From Mycolicibacterium lacusdiani (GTDB taxonomy: Bacteria; Actinomycetota; Actinomycetes; Mycobacteriales; Mycobacteriaceae), in contig NZ_JAKCFC010000015.1 of assembly GCF_021916785.1 (NCBI RefSeq), positions 1 to 64,000 on the forward strand: a stretch of 64,000 nucleotides of DNA, written 5' to 3'. Below are positions 8,018-18,353 of the stretch, one piece after another (positions within the stretch are counted from its first letter, which is position 1; every line of letters starts with the position of its first letter). The position numbers and the translations under genes are program-made. The notes beneath the pieces are model-generated. The model saw nothing but the letters and a program-made list of their open reading frames with translations, was not told the DNA's origin and searched no databases.

Positions 8018-9544
8018 ATGACACAGAACATCGAGGCGTCACCGCCTTCCACGCCCGCTGACCGCGACAAACTCATGACCACCGAACTCGTCCCCGAGCA
8101 GATCCTGCCCAAGGTGATGAGCACGTTCGGCCTTACCGCCGCATACGTTTTCATCATCTGCTGGGTCACCGGCTCCTCGATCATGGCCGCGGGCGGCTGG
8201 ACGGCGATCCCCATGTGGGTGCTCGGCATCCTCACGTTCCTGGTCCCCGCTGGCATGGCCGTCGTCGAACTGGGCAACCTCTGGCCCGGCCAGGGCGGCG
8301 TCTACATCTGGGCCTACCGGACCATGGGTGAGACCTGGGGCTTCATCGGCGGCTACCTGTCCTGGGTGCCAGTCATCCTCAACGCCGCGTCGTCGCCCGC
8401 CGTCGTGCTGCAGTTCCTGCTCCTGGCCTTCCACACCGAACTCGGCCTGACCACCAGCATCATCCTGCAGCTGGTCATCCTGTGGACGGTGATCGGTCTG
8501 GCGCTGGCGAAGCTGTCGGCGAACCAGAAGATCATGAACGTCGTCTTCGTCGTCTACGGCGTCCTGACGCTGACGATCTTCGTCTGCGGACTGCTCTTCG
8601 CGGTCGAGAACGGGTCGGCCACGCCGTTCAGCTGGGCCGAAGCCACCATCCCGAACTTCGCCGTCGCCGGTTTCCTCTACGGCACCGTGCTGCTGTACCT
8701 GCTCGGTGTGGAGACGCCCTACAACATGGGAGCGGAGTTCCTGTCGGTGCGCAGGAGCGGCCCGCGGATGATCCTCTGGGGCTCCACCGCTTTGGTGGCG
8801 ATCTACCTGCTGACGACGCTGGGCACGATGATGGCTCTACCGAGCGACGAAATCGACCCCGTGACCGGGATCATCGGCATGCTCGACGTCGCAGGCTTCC
8901 CGGGCCTCATGGAGGTCTCGGCGGTGATCCTCGCAGGCATCATCATCGTGGCGTTGATGACCTACCAGGTCGCCTACTCGCGGCTGATCTTCGTATCCGG
9001 CCTCGAGCGTCACCTGCCGCGCATCTTCACCCACCTCAACCCGCGCACCCGTAACCCGGTGTCGGCCATCCTGATTCAAGGCGTGATCTCGTCGCTGATC
9101 CTGGTGGGGCTGTACTCGCAGAGCAGCATGGCCAACGTGACGATCTACCTGCAGGGCGGCCTGAGCACGGTGTGGCTGCTGTCCGGGTTCTTCTTCCTGA
9201 TCCCGGTGGTCGTCGCCCGCAAGAAGTACGCCGATCGCTACGACACCGAGAAGTTCTGGCGCATCCCCGGCGGCATGGTCGGCGTCTGGATCGTGGTCAT
9301 CGTCGGATCGATCGGCACCATCGGCGGCATCTACTACTCGTTCGTCACCCCCTGGATCGACGTGCCGCAAGCCACGTGGATGACGTGGGTCGGCGGAATC
9401 AGCCTGGGCATGTTCGCCCTCGGCGTGGTCGTGTACTTCTTCGGCCGCCGGTCGGCACACAAGGTAAGTCAGGAAGACGCGCTGGCACACCTGGCAGTCT
9501 TCGACCTCAACAAGGACGCGAAGTCCGACACGGAAGCGGTGTAA
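8018..9544 (+). CDS. APC-superfamily amine/amino-acid permease
   Basis: A 508-residue membrane transporter with about 12 hydrophobic segments. The family is recognised from the first helix region (GLTAAYVFIICWVTGSSIM), the ELGNLWPGQGGVYIWAYR motif of helix 2-3, and the SGLERHLPRIFTHLNPRTRNPVSA loop. It is 46 bases after the ATPase and 5 bases before the copper amine oxidase gene, so its cargo is probably the amine that the oxidase consumes. Specificity cannot be read from the sequence. Confidence 0.82.
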   Translation: MTQNIEASPPSTPADRDKLMTTELVPEQILPKVMSTFGLTAAYVFIICWVTGSSIMAAGGWTAIPMWVLGILTFLVPAGMAVVELGNLWPGQGGVYIWAYRTMGETWGFIGGYLSWVPVILNAASSPAVVLQFLLLAFHTELGLTTSIILQLVILWTVIGLALAKLSANQKIMNVVFVVYGVLTLTIFVCGLLFAVENGSATPFSWAEATIPNFAVAGFLYGTVLLYLLGVETPYNMGAEFLSVRRSGPRMILWGSTALVAIYLLTTLGTMMALPSDEIDPVTGIIGMLDVAGFPGLMEVSAVILAGIIIVALMTYQVAYSRLIFVSGLERHLPRIFTHLNPRTRNPVSAILIQGVISSLILVGLYSQSSMANVTIYLQGGLSTVWLLSGFFFLIPVVVARKKYADRYDTEKFWRIPGGMVGVWIVVIVGSIGTIGGIYYSFVTPWIDVPQATWMTWVGGISLGMFALGVVVYFFGRRSAHKVSQEDALAHLAVFDLNKDAKSDTEAV

Positions 9545-9549
9545 TACAC

Positions 9550-11559
9550 ATGACGATGGAAGACACGGTTGCCACGTCGACCGGCGAGTCGACGACGCGG
9601 TATCCGCTGGATCCGTTGAGCGGGGCGGAGATCGAGGCCGCGGCGTCGACCATAATGGCCTCCGAGTACGGCACGCCCACACTGAAGTTCGTGATGATTC
9701 AGCTGGCGGAGCCGTCGAAGAACGCGGGCCTGACGTTCGAGGGCGTGCTCGACGTGCCGCGGTGCGCGTTCGCCAGCATGTACGACGCGGCCGCGAAGAT
9801 GATCTACGAGGCGGTCGTCGACCTCGGCGCTCGGGTCATCGATTCGTGGAAGGCAGTGCCCGGGCGCTTCCCCTCCTACCTGGTCGAGCACATGGCCGGC
9901 GTCGAGGAGAAAGTCCGCGAGGACCCGCGGTGGCAGGAGGCGATGCGCAAGCGTGGCGTCACCGACTTCGGCCTCGCGATGATCGACCCCTGGCCCGCAG
10001 GCTATTACGGCGCCCAGGACCACTACGAGAACGCGCCGCTGCTCTGCCGTCCGCTGACGTTCATGCGCTCGGCACCGTCCGAGCACGGGTACGCCCGTCC
10101 GGTAGAGGGCCTGATCGTCACCTTCGACCTCGACCAGATGAAGGTCATCGACATCGAGGACCACGGCGTGGTGCCGTTGCCTCCGACCGCGGGCAACTAC
10201 TCCGAGCAGTTCATGTTCGACCCGAACAACCGGCCGGCGTTCACCGAGTTCCGGTCCGACGTCAAGCCGATCGAGATCACTCAGCCCGAGGGCCCCAGCT
10301 TCACCGTCGACGGGTGGAAGGTGCAGTGGCAGAAGTGGTCCCTGCGCATCGGGTTCAACCCGCGCGAGGGCATCACCCTGCACGAGATCACCTACACCGA
10401 CCGCGGGGAGGTGCGGCCCATCATGTACCGCGGTTCGCTGTCGGAGATGGTGGTGCCGTACGGCGACACGTCGCCCACGCACTGGAACAAGAACGTGTTC
10501 GACATGGGCGAGGTCGGCATGGGGTTCTCGGCCAATCCGCTGACGCTGGGCTGTGACTGTCTAGGCGAGATCCACTACTTCGACGGCACGGTCAACGACT
10601 CGAGCGGCAATGCGGTGGTGATTCCCAATGCCATCTGCATGCACGAGGAGGACTTCGGAATCTCGTGGAAGCACACCGACTTCCGTACCGAGGAGGTCGA
10701 GGTGCGGCGGTCGCGCAGGCTGGTCATCTCGATGATCTGCACCGTCGGCAACTACGAGTACGGGTTCTTCTGGTATCTCTACAACGATGCCTCGATCGAG
10801 GTCGAGGTGAAGCTGTCGGGCGTGCTGACCACCGGTGCCGTCGCCGAGGGTGAGGTGCCACGGTGGGGCAAGATGGTGGCGCCGGGCATCTACGGCCCGA
10901 ATCACCAGCACTTCTTCAACTTCCGGCTCGACATGAGCGTCGACGGTGCGAGCAACAGTGTGTACGAGGTGGATTCGGTTCCCGAGCCGGATCCGGAGCT
11001 GAACCCGTACCACAATGCCTGGATCACCAAGGACACGCTGGTGGCATCGGAGGCCGAAGGCGCGCGCGACTGGGATTGGAAGACCGGCCGGTACTGGAAG
11101 ATCGCCAACCCGTCGAAGCAGAACGAACTCGGTGCGCCGGTGGCCTACAAGCTGGTGCCCAAGGAGATCGTTCCGGTGATGGTGCAGGAGGGCTCCTACA
11201 TCTACGACCGGGCCCGCTTCGTCCAGCACAACCTCTGGGTCACCAAGTACGACCCCGCGGAGATGTTCGCCGCGGGCGACTACATGTACCAGTCGAACGA
11301 CGCCCAAGGGTTGCCGGAGTTCATCGCCGACGATGCGCCGCTCGAAGACACCGACGTCGTGCTCTGGTACACCCTGGGTGCACACCACGTGGTGCGGCCC
11401 GAGGACTGGCCCGTGATGCCCTGTGCGTACACGGGTTTCCACCTCAAGCCGGTCGGGTTCTTCGATGGCAACCCAGCACTCGACCTACCGCCGTCACCGC
11501 CGAAGGCGTGCCACGCCGCAGCGGGCCTGCCGGTCGCGGAGCGCGCCCGGGAGTCCTGA
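9550..11559 (+). CDS. Copper amine oxidase (topaquinone-dependent primary amine oxidase)
   Basis: A 669-residue quinoprotein that oxidises a primary amine to the aldehyde with release of ammonia and hydrogen peroxide. The topaquinone precursor is Tyr402 in TVGNYEYGFFW; two copper ligands are His452 and His454 (GPNHQHFFNF), and the third is in GAHHVVRPEDWPVMP. MGEVGMGFSANPL likely carries the catalytic aspartate/base region in the usual place. All cofactor residues are present, so it should be active. No signal peptide is seen, so it is probably cytoplasmic. It is absent from this locus in M. tuberculosis as I recall it. Confidence 0.93.
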   Translation: MTMEDTVATSTGESTTRYPLDPLSGAEIEAAASTIMASEYGTPTLKFVMIQLAEPSKNAGLTFEGVLDVPRCAFASMYDAAAKMIYEAVVDLGARVIDSWKAVPGRFPSYLVEHMAGVEEKVREDPRWQEAMRKRGVTDFGLAMIDPWPAGYYGAQDHYENAPLLCRPLTFMRSAPSEHGYARPVEGLIVTFDLDQMKVIDIEDHGVVPLPPTAGNYSEQFMFDPNNRPAFTEFRSDVKPIEITQPEGPSFTVDGWKVQWQKWSLRIGFNPREGITLHEITYTDRGEVRPIMYRGSLSEMVVPYGDTSPTHWNKNVFDMGEVGMGFSANPLTLGCDCLGEIHYFDGTVNDSSGNAVVIPNAICMHEEDFGISWKHTDFRTEEVEVRRSRRLVISMICTVGNYEYGFFWYLYNDASIEVEVKLSGVLTTGAVAEGEVPRWGKMVAPGIYGPNHQHFFNFRLDMSVDGASNSVYEVDSVPEPDPELNPYHNAWITKDTLVASEAEGARDWDWKTGRYWKIANPSKQNELGAPVAYKLVPKEIVPVMVQEGSYIYDRARFVQHNLWVTKYDPAEMFAAGDYMYQSNDAQGLPEFIADDAPLEDTDVVLWYTLGAHHVVRPEDWPVMPCAYTGFHLKPVGFFDGNPALDLPPSPPKACHAAAGLPVAERARES

Positions 11560-11646
11560 CACGTTCGACCCACGTCGGCGACCGCGATCCCTGCGGTCGC
11601 CGACGTTGGCGTGTGGGGAGGCAGCAGGCGCGAACGCGTTCCCGTC

Positions 11647-11706
11647 GCGAGCGTGCGTGAACTCGCGTTCTGCGGCGGCGTGTCGCCCGCAGACACGCAC
11701 GCTCGC
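11647..11706. repeat. 60-bp palindromic intergenic repeat, copy 1
   Basis: Arms GCGAGCGTGCGTG (11647-11659) and CACGCACGCTCGC (11694-11706) are perfect 13-bp inverted repeats around a GC-rich core containing GGCGTGTCGCCCGC. It lies in the gap between the amine oxidase gene and the convergent marR gene and could also act as a two-way terminator. Related copies are at 12873, 20304 and 34736. Confidence 0.88.
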
Positions 11707-11716
11707 GGGAGAACCG

Positions 11717-12133
11717 TCAGGTCAGGTTGGCGAGCAGGCGGCGCAGGTGGTGTTGGTCGTTCTGGTCGAGGGGGGCCAGCACCTTGGCCTCCGCGTCGCG
11801 CACGCCCGCATCGATGCTCGCGAGCAGGGCCGTGCCGTCGCGGGACAGTTCGGCGGGCAGCGAGCGCCCCGACGACACGCTGGCGGGCCTGACCACCAGC
11901 CCCTGTTCCTCCAGACTGCGGACGACGATGTTCATCGCCTGCGGGGAGACGTTGACGTCGCGGGCGAGTTCGGCGTTCGACCGGCCCGGCGAGTGCGACA
12001 GGATCCGCATGCAGACGTACTGCGGGAACGACAGCGTGATCGGGTCCAGCACCGTGGCGGTCACCTCGGTGCGCAGCGCCGTCGCCACCCTGGTCAACAG
12101 GTAGCCCAGGGGCTGACCTTCATCTCCTGTCAT
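11717..12133 (-). CDS. MarR-family transcriptional regulator (Rv2887-like)
   Basis: A 138-residue winged-helix regulator; the DNA-binding region is NAELARDVNVSPQAMNIVVRSLEEQGLVVRP with wing SSGRSLPAELS. Length and position between amiC and pyrH match Rv2887 (139 residues), which in M. tuberculosis represses the distant methyltransferase gene rv0560c. I chose the ATG at 12133; two earlier in-frame ATGs lie inside the operator region. TATGAT at 12143-12138 is a -10 box 4 bases from this ATG, predicting a leaderless transcript. A methyltransferase gene is transcribed divergently 45 bases away. Confidence 0.85.
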   Translation of the reverse strand: MTGDEGQPLGYLLTRVATALRTEVTATVLDPITLSFPQYVCMRILSHSPGRSNAELARDVNVSPQAMNIVVRSLEEQGLVVRPASVSSGRSLPAELSRDGTALLASIDAGVRDAEAKVLAPLDQNDQHHLRRLLANLT

Positions 12134-12168
12134 GTCAATCATATTGACACATATCAACTACATTGATA
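12133..12168. promoter_or_regulatory. Twin 17-bp palindromes in the marR/methyltransferase divergon
   Basis: TGTCAATCATATTGACA (12133-12149) is a perfect 7-bp inverted repeat with a 3-base centre. TATCAACTACATTGATA (12152-12168) has the same length and geometry with 6-bp arms. Centres are 19 bp apart. The first overlaps the marR start and its -10 box; TTGACA at 12144-12149 can serve as the -35 of the methyltransferase promoter, with TAAACA at 12167-12172 as its -10. A regulator bound here would block both genes. Confidence 0.75.
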
Positions 12169-12169
12169 A

Positions 12170-12862
<693 letters not shown>

Positions 12863-12872
12863 GTCGGCACTG

Positions 12873-12932
12873 GCGAGCGTGCGCTAACTCGGGTTCGGGC
12901 GCGGCGTGTCGCCCGCAGACACGCACGCTCGC
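12873..12932. repeat. 60-bp palindromic intergenic repeat, copy 2
   Basis: Arms GCGAGCGTGCG and CGCACGCTCGC are perfect over 11 bp, with the same total length and core (GGCGTGTCGCCCGCAGAC) as copy 1, 1.2 kb away. It lies between the methyltransferase and pyrH genes. Confidence 0.88.
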
Positions 12933-13062
12933 GGGGAAAGTGCCTCAGGGGAAAGTGCATCGACCCGTTGGCGCCCCTGGTCCTGTCGTTTGGCAGGATT
13001 GGGGGCGCTGTCGTACGGGAATCTCCTCCGATGGCGACGAGGTGCGGACCCGAAGGAGTCAG

Positions 13063-13806
13063 ATGGCGGAGACGGTCCTGGCAGCCGACCCGGACGAGCA
13101 GTCCGGTTACTCGCGCGTCCTGCTCAAGCTGGGCGGCGAGATGTTCGGCGGCGGGCAGGTGGGTCTCGACCCCGACGTCGTCGCGCTGGTCGCCCGCCAG
13201 ATCGCCGAGGTCGTCCGCACCGGCGTGCAGGTGGCCGTCGTCATCGGTGGCGGCAACTTCTTCCGCGGCGCGCAGTTGCAGCAGCGCGGGATGGAGCGCA
13301 GCCGGTCGGACTACATGGGCATGCTCGGCACCGTGATGAACAGCCTTGCGCTGCAGGACTTCCTGCAGAAGGAGGGCATCGACACCCGCGTGCAGACCGC
13401 GATCACCATGGGTCAGGTCGCCGAGCCCTACATCCCGGGACGCGCCCGCAGGCACCTCGAGAAGGGCCGTGTCGTCATCTTCGGCGCGGGCATGGGCCTG
13501 CCCTACTTCTCGACCGACACCACCGCTGCCCAACGGGCGCTGGAGATCGGCGCCGACGTCGTCCTGATGGCCAAGGCCGTCGACGGCGTGTTCACCGCCG
13601 ACCCCCGCACGGACCCCGACGCCCAACTCCTCGCCGCCATCACGCACCGCGAGGTCATCGACCGCGGACTCCAGGTCGCCGACTCCACGGCGTTCAGCCT
13701 CTGCATGGACAACCGCATGCCCATCCTGGTGTTCAACCTCCTGACCGACGGAAATATCGCTCGCGCGGTCGCAGGTGAGAAGATCGGAACACTGGTCACC
13801 ACCTGA
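13063..13806 (+). CDS. pyrH: UMP kinase
   Basis: A 247-residue bacterial UMP kinase of the amino-acid-kinase fold that phosphorylates UMP to UDP with ATP. Signature segments are [48 protein letters not shown], and [17 protein letters not shown]. The ATG at 13063 follows AAGGAG at 13052-13057; the frame is open far upstream but carries no family sequence there. First gene of the conserved pyrH-frr-cdsA-rlmN block. Confidence 0.97.
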   Translation: MAETVLAADPDEQSGYSRVLLKLGGEMFGGGQVGLDPDVVALVARQIAEVVRTGVQVAVVIGGGNFFRGAQLQQRGMERSRSDYMGMLGTVMNSLALQDFLQKEGIDTRVQTAITMGQVAEPYIPGRARRHLEKGRVVIFGAGMGLPYFSTDTTAAQRALEIGADVVLMAKAVDGVFTADPRTDPDAQLLAAITHREVIDRGLQVADSTAFSLCMDNRMPILVFNLLTDGNIARAVAGEKIGTLVTT

Positions 13807-13874
13807 CCGGGCACCGCAGCGGTACGGGTTCGAGATGAGGCGGCGCAGATGAGAAGCGATATGAGGCAGATGCA

Positions 13875-14432
13875 GTGATCGACGAAACGCTCTTCGACGC
13901 CGAGGAGAAGATGGAGAAGGCGGTGTCGGTGGCGCGCGACGACCTCGCAGCCATCCGGACCGGCCGAGCCAACCCCGGCATGTTCAACCGCATCAACATC
14001 GACTACTACGGCGCGATGACACCCATCACGCAGCTCTCGAGCGTCAACGTGCCCGAGGCGCGCATGGTGGTCATCAAGCCCTACGAGGCGACGATGCTCC
14101 GTCAGATCGAGGACGCCATCCGCAACTCCGATCTGGGCGTCAACCCGAGCAACGACGGCAACATCATCCGCATCTCGATCCCGCAGCTCACCGAGGAGCG
14201 CAGGCGCGACCTGGTGAAGCAGGCCAAGTCCAAGGGCGAGGACGCGAAGGTCTCGGTACGCAACATCCGTCGCAAGGCGATGGAGGAGCTGGCCCGGATC
14301 AAGAAGGACGGCGAAGCCGGCGAGGACGAGGTCAGCCGCGCCGAGAAGGAACTCGACAAGAGCACCTCCACCTACACCGGCCAGATCGACGACCTGGTCA
14401 AGCACAAAGAAGGCGAGCTGCTGGAGGTCTAG
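13875..14432 (+). CDS. frr: Ribosome recycling factor
   Basis: RRF, 185 residues, which with EF-G splits post-termination ribosomes. The family is certain from [36 protein letters not shown] and the C-terminal helix [33 protein letters not shown]. It starts with GTG at 13875. It follows pyrH by 68 bases and precedes cdsA by 36. Confidence 0.98.
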   Translation: MIDETLFDAEEKMEKAVSVARDDLAAIRTGRANPGMFNRINIDYYGAMTPITQLSSVNVPEARMVVIKPYEATMLRQIEDAIRNSDLGVNPSNDGNIIRISIPQLTEERRRDLVKQAKSKGEDAKVSVRNIRRKAMEELARIKKDGEAGEDEVSRAEKELDKSTSTYTGQIDDLVKHKEGELLEV

Positions 14433-14468
14433 GTCATCACCAGACCAGACCTTTCAGCAATCAGCACG

Positions 14469-15329
14469 GTGGCCGAAACCGACACCGCTCCCGCCGGGGA
14501 GCCCAAGAAGTCCTCGCGGGCCGGGCGCAACCTCCCCGCCGCCATCGGGGTGGGAGCGTTCCTGGGGTTCGGCGTCATCGCGATCCTGTTGTTCGCTCCG
14601 CGCCTCTGGGTTCCGGTCGTGGCGGTGGCCATGGTGGTCGCGACGCTGGAGGTGACGCGCAGGCTCACCGAGGGCGGCTACTCCATACCGCTGCTCCCGC
14701 TGCTCGTCGGCGGGCAGGCGATGATCTGGCTGACGTGGCCGTACGGCGCGGCCGGTGCGCTTGGTGCCTTCGGCGGAACCGTCGTCACCTGCCTGATCTG
14801 GCGGCTGCTGAGCGGCGGGCTGAAGGCGCCGCCGGTCAACTACCTGCGCGACGTCGCGGTGACGGTCTTTCTGGCGACGTGGATACCGCTGTTCGGCGCC
14901 TTCGGGGTGCTGCTGGTCTACCCCGAGGACGGGGCGGGTCGGGTGTTCTGCCTGATGCTCGGCGTCGTGTTCTCCGACATCGGCGGCTACACCGCGGGCG
15001 TTCTGTTCGGCAAGCACCCGATGGCCCCGGCGATCAGCCCGAAGAAGTCCTGGGAGGGTCTCGGCGGCTCACTGGTGTTTGGCATCGCCGTGTCCGTGCT
15101 GGCGGTCGAGTTCCTGCTCGAGAAGCCGTGGTGGGTCGGCATCCCGCTGGGCATCATGCTGGTGATCACCGGAACGCTCGGCGACCTCATCGAGTCTCAG
15201 GTCAAGCGCGATCTCGGCATCAAGGACATGGGCACGCTGCTACCGGGTCACGGCGGGCTGATGGACCGCCTCGACAGCGTCCTCCCGTCGGCCGTCGCGA
15301 CCTGGATCGTCCTGACGCTTCTCGCCTGA
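14469..15329 (+). CDS. cdsA: Phosphatidate cytidylyltransferase
   Basis: CDP-diacylglycerol synthase, 286 residues, about eight transmembrane helices; makes CDP-DAG from CTP and phosphatidic acid for phosphatidylinositol and cardiolipin synthesis. The CDP-DAG synthase signature is in the C-terminal third: PKKSWEGLGGSLVFG and GDLIESQVKRDLGIKDMGTLLPGHGGLMDRLDS. Start GTG at 14469. Its last 90 bases are overlapped on the other strand by the EamA transporter gene. Confidence 0.96.
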   Translation: MAETDTAPAGEPKKSSRAGRNLPAAIGVGAFLGFGVIAILLFAPRLWVPVVAVAMVVATLEVTRRLTEGGYSIPLLPLLVGGQAMIWLTWPYGAAGALGAFGGTVVTCLIWRLLSGGLKAPPVNYLRDVAVTVFLATWIPLFGAFGVLLVYPEDGAGRVFCLMLGVVFSDIGGYTAGVLFGKHPMAPAISPKKSWEGLGGSLVFGIAVSVLAVEFLLEKPWWVGIPLGIMLVITGTLGDLIESQVKRDLGIKDMGTLLPGHGGLMDRLDSVLPSAVATWIVLTLLA

Positions 15330-16184
15330 CTTCTTGGCTGCTGACCTGCCGTTCAGCCAGCACGCCAGCGCCCCCAGGACCAGTCCGACGCCGATGCCCA
15401 GGTCGACGCGCTCGCCCAGCATGAAGTACGACATCACGCCCGCGACGGCGGGGATGACGCAGAACAGCATCGAGACCGCCGACGCGCCGTGCAGGTTGAT
15501 GGCCCGCACGTACAGCGACACCCCCAGCACCGCGTTCAGCAGGACCACGCCGGTCACCGCGAACGCCGCCTTGGTGGCGTCGTGCACCTCGAACGGCGTG
15601 ACGAGCGAGAGGACGACGGCCGGCACGAATGCGACCGCGTTCTGCACGGCCGTCGAGGCGCGGAAGTCGACGTCGGCGCAGAACTTCTGCTGGTAGACCC
15701 CGCCTGCGGCAAGTCCGAGCAGCGCGACCATCAGCAGGAGCACCGCCGGGTCGAAGCCACCCTCGGCGATCAGCCGACTCGCACACGCCGCCAGCACCGC
15801 GGCCACGCCGAGCACCAGCGCGACGATGCGCCCCGGGGTCAGCCGGTCGCGCAGGAACGCCGCGGCAAGCAGGGCCGTGGCCACCGGGTTCATCGCGATG
15901 AGCACTGCGCACAGCACCGCGGGCGCACCGTTCTGGATGGCGAAGTACAGCGCGCAGAACTGGACGGCCTGCATCAAGAGTCCGGTGACCAGGACGTGGC
16001 CGAGCTTGCGGCCGCGCGGCAGCGGCACCCGGGCGATGACGGCCCACAGCCCGAGGATCAGGCCAGCGAGACCGAATCGGAGCACCAACACGGCCATCGG
16101 CGACATCGCGTGCACGGCCATGTTGCCGATGGGGTAGCCCAGGGCGTAGGTGACGGTCACGAACGCGGCGGTGCGCAACGGCAT
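15240..16184 (-). CDS. EamA/DMT-superfamily transporter
   Basis: A 314-residue membrane protein with ten predicted helices in two EamA repeats (MAVHAMSPMAVLVLRFGLAGLILGLW in the first, AVLGVSLYVRAINLHGASAVSMLFCVIPAVAGVMSYFMLGERVDLG in the second). The family exports metabolites or amino acids. I chose the ATG at 16184; a GTG at 16199 is an alternative. The last 30 residues (charged, not membrane) are encoded antisense to cdsA. The divergent LysR gene lies 170 bases away and probably controls it. Confidence 0.8.
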   Translation of the reverse strand: MPLRTAAFVTVTYALGYPIGNMAVHAMSPMAVLVLRFGLAGLILGLWAVIARVPLPRGRKLGHVLVTGLLMQAVQFCALYFAIQNGAPAVLCAVLIAMNPVATALLAAAFLRDRLTPGRIVALVLGVAAVLAACASRLIAEGGFDPAVLLLMVALLGLAAGGVYQQKFCADVDFRASTAVQNAVAFVPAVVLSLVTPFEVHDATKAAFAVTGVVLLNAVLGVSLYVRAINLHGASAVSMLFCVIPAVAGVMSYFMLGERVDLGIGVGLVLGALACWLNGRSAAKKSGEKRQDDPGRDGRREDAVEAVHQPAVTR

Positions 16185-16199
16185 GCGGGTGGGGGTCAC

Positions 16200-16353
16200 C
16201 CATCCATGGTTGGCCCGATGGTGCGCCGGGTCCAACGAATATCGGCGATCGAGACTGATCGCCGCCCGTGATCAGTCAGTCTCCGAAGTGCGCCAGATCA
16301 CTGCCCGATCGCGTTTCTTTGATCGTTTCTACTGATCGGAGTACCTTGGGGCC
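16200..16353. promoter_or_regulatory. Divergent promoter region of EamA transporter and LysR regulator
   Basis: The gap contains repeated GATC-bearing half-sites, including TGATC-N9-GATCA at 16256-16274 (a dyad of the LysR T-N11-A kind) and a further TGATCG near the lysR start. This arrangement, regulator divergent from transporter, is typical of LysR control. Exact -10/-35 boxes were not identified with confidence. Confidence 0.4.
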
Positions 16354-17205
16354 ATGTCCCAGGTGCTCGACATCGCCCCGCTGCGCAGCGTCGCGGCGGT
16401 GGCCGACTGTGGCGGATTTCACCGCGCGGCGGCGGTCCTGCACATCACGCAGTCGGCCGTCAGCCAGCACGTGCGCCGGGTCGAGGCGGTCGTCGGAGGT
16501 CCGGTCGTGGAGCGGTCGGGACGCGGGGTCGCATTCACCGAACTCGGCCATCGCGTGCTGACCCACGCCCGCTCGATCCTCGCCGCACACGACGCCGCAC
16601 TCGCCGACCTCGGAGCGGCCGAGGAGCGGGTGCTGCTGATCGGCGCCACCGAACACGGCGCCGACGTCATGCTGCCCGGCCTCACGGCGGCACTGGGCCA
16701 GCGTCTGCCCGACTGGCGGCTGCGGTTCCGGCTCGACCGCAACGTGATGCTCGCCGACGCCATCGAGCAGGGCGTCGTCGACCTGGCCGTCATGCTGGAC
16801 GGCTCCGGCCTCGATCCCGCGAACGCATCGGGCATGGTGGCGCTGAAGTGGATCTCGGGCCGCAACTTCTCGGTGCCCGCCACCGAACCGCTGCCGGTGG
16901 TGATGTTCTCCGAGCCGTGCACGCTGCGCGAACCCACCTTCGCCGCGCTCGATCGCCTCACGGTGCCCTACCGGATAGCCGCCGAGAGTTCCGACCTCTC
17001 GGGGCTGTTCGCCGCCGTGCGCTCGGGTCTCGGCGTGGCGCTCCTGCCGATGATCGGCCGGCTGCCCGACGGACTCTGCCTCGCCGAGGGGCTCCCACCC
17101 ACCAGTCGCGCCTCGGTGTTCGTGCGCGGCCGTGCCGGCGTCGACGCCGACGTGCTCGCCGACGTGGACCGCGCCGTCCGCGACGTGCTGGCCCAACAGA
17201 TCTGA
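16354..17205 (+). CDS. LysR-family transcriptional regulator
   Basis: A 283-residue LysR regulator with the N-terminal helix-turn-helix ([46 protein letters not shown]) and a two-lobe periplasmic-binding-like effector domain ending in [12 protein letters not shown]. Divergent from the EamA transporter gene, its probable target. It ends 13 bases before rlmN, which interrupts the usual cdsA-rlmN adjacency; the transporter and regulator look like an inserted pair. Confidence 0.85.
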   Translation: MSQVLDIAPLRSVAAVADCGGFHRAAAVLHITQSAVSQHVRRVEAVVGGPVVERSGRGVAFTELGHRVLTHARSILAAHDAALADLGAAEERVLLIGATEHGADVMLPGLTAALGQRLPDWRLRFRLDRNVMLADAIEQGVVDLAVMLDGSGLDPANASGMVALKWISGRNFSVPATEPLPVVMFSEPCTLREPTFAALDRLTVPYRIAAESSDLSGLFAAVRSGLGVALLPMIGRLPDGLCLAEGLPPTSRASVFVRGRAGVDADVLADVDRAVRDVLAQQI

Positions 17206-17218
17206 TACGGGGCGAAAC

Positions 17219-18346
17219 ATGAAGCAAGAGTTGATCTTCGAAGCACCGCGTCGCGGCCTGCCGCCGCGGCACTTCGCCGACCTCGACGACGACGCGCAGG
17301 CTGCGGCAGTCAAGGAACTCGGGCTGCCCGGGTTCCGGGCCAAGCAGTTGGCCAACCAGTACTTCGGCAGGCTCATCGCCGACCCCCAGCAGATGACCGA
17401 CCTTCCCGCGGCCGTCCGCGGCCAGGTGGCCGAGGCACTGTTCCCGGAACTGCTGTCGGTGGTGCGGGCCATCCAGTGCGATGCGGGGGAGACGCGGAAG
17501 ACGTTGTGGCGGGCGGGCGACGGCACCACCTTCGAGTCGGTGCTGATGCGCTACCCCGAGCGCAGCACGGTGTGCATCTCCTCCCAGGCCGGCTGCGGCA
17601 TGGCCTGTCCGTTCTGCGCGACCGGTCAGGGCGGGCTGACCCGCAACCTGTCCACCGCGGAGATCCTGGAGCAGGTGCGGGCCGCCTCGGCGACGATGCG
17701 CGACGAGTTCGGCGGGCAGGAGCGCAGCGACTCGGGGGGTTTGTCGCGGGGACGACTGTCGAACGTCGTCTTCATGGGCATGGGGGAGCCGCTGGCGAAC
17801 TACAACCGCGTGCTCGCGGTGGTGCGTCGCATCATCGCGCCCGCACCTCACGGGTTCGGCATCTCGGCCCGCTCGGTGACGGTGTCGACGGTGGGCCTGG
17901 CCCCGGCCATCCGCAAGCTCGCCGACGAACGCCTCGGCGTCACGCTGGCGCTGTCACTGCACGCACCCGACGACGAACTGCGCGACACCTTGGTGCCGGT
18001 CAACAACCGGTGGAAGGTCGGCGAAGCATTGGACGCCGCACGGTATTACGCCGACGTGACCGGGCGTCGCGTGTCGATCGAGTACGCGCTGATCCGCGAC
18101 GTCAACGATCAGCCGTGGCGCGCCGACATGCTCGGCAAGAAGCTGCACGCGGCACTTGGCCCGCTCGTGCACGTCAACCTGATCCCGCTCAACCCGACGC
18201 CGGGCAGCAAGTGGGACGCCAGCCCCAAGCCGGTCGAGCGGGAGTTCGTCCAGCGCGTCCGCGATCGCGGGGTGTCCTGCACCGTCCGCGACACCAGGGG
18301 CCAGGAGATCGCCGCGGCGTGCGGCCAGCTGGCCGCCGAAGGCTAG
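17219..18346 (+). CDS. rlmN: Dual-specificity 23S rRNA/tRNA adenine C2-methyltransferase
   Basis: RlmN, 375 residues, a radical-SAM enzyme that methylates A2503 of 23S rRNA and A37 of some tRNAs. The iron-sulfur cluster motif is CGMACPFC in [32 protein letters not shown] and the C-terminal [22 protein letters not shown] carry SAM-binding and catalytic cysteine segments. The ATG at 17219 begins the family N terminus. A Gly/Ser-rich insertion ([13 protein letters not shown]) before the FMGMGEP strand is common in mycobacteria. Confidence 0.96.
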   Translation: MKQELIFEAPRRGLPPRHFADLDDDAQAAAVKELGLPGFRAKQLANQYFGRLIADPQQMTDLPAAVRGQVAEALFPELLSVVRAIQCDAGETRKTLWRAGDGTTFESVLMRYPERSTVCISSQAGCGMACPFCATGQGGLTRNLSTAEILEQVRAASATMRDEFGGQERSDSGGLSRGRLSNVVFMGMGEPLANYNRVLAVVRRIIAPAPHGFGISARSVTVSTVGLAPAIRKLADERLGVTLALSLHAPDDELRDTLVPVNNRWKVGEALDAARYYADVTGRRVSIEYALIRDVNDQPWRADMLGKKLHAALGPLVHVNLIPLNPTPGSKWDASPKPVEREFVQRVRDRGVSCTVRDTRGQEIAAACGQLAAEG

Positions 18347-18353
18347 ACCGCGC

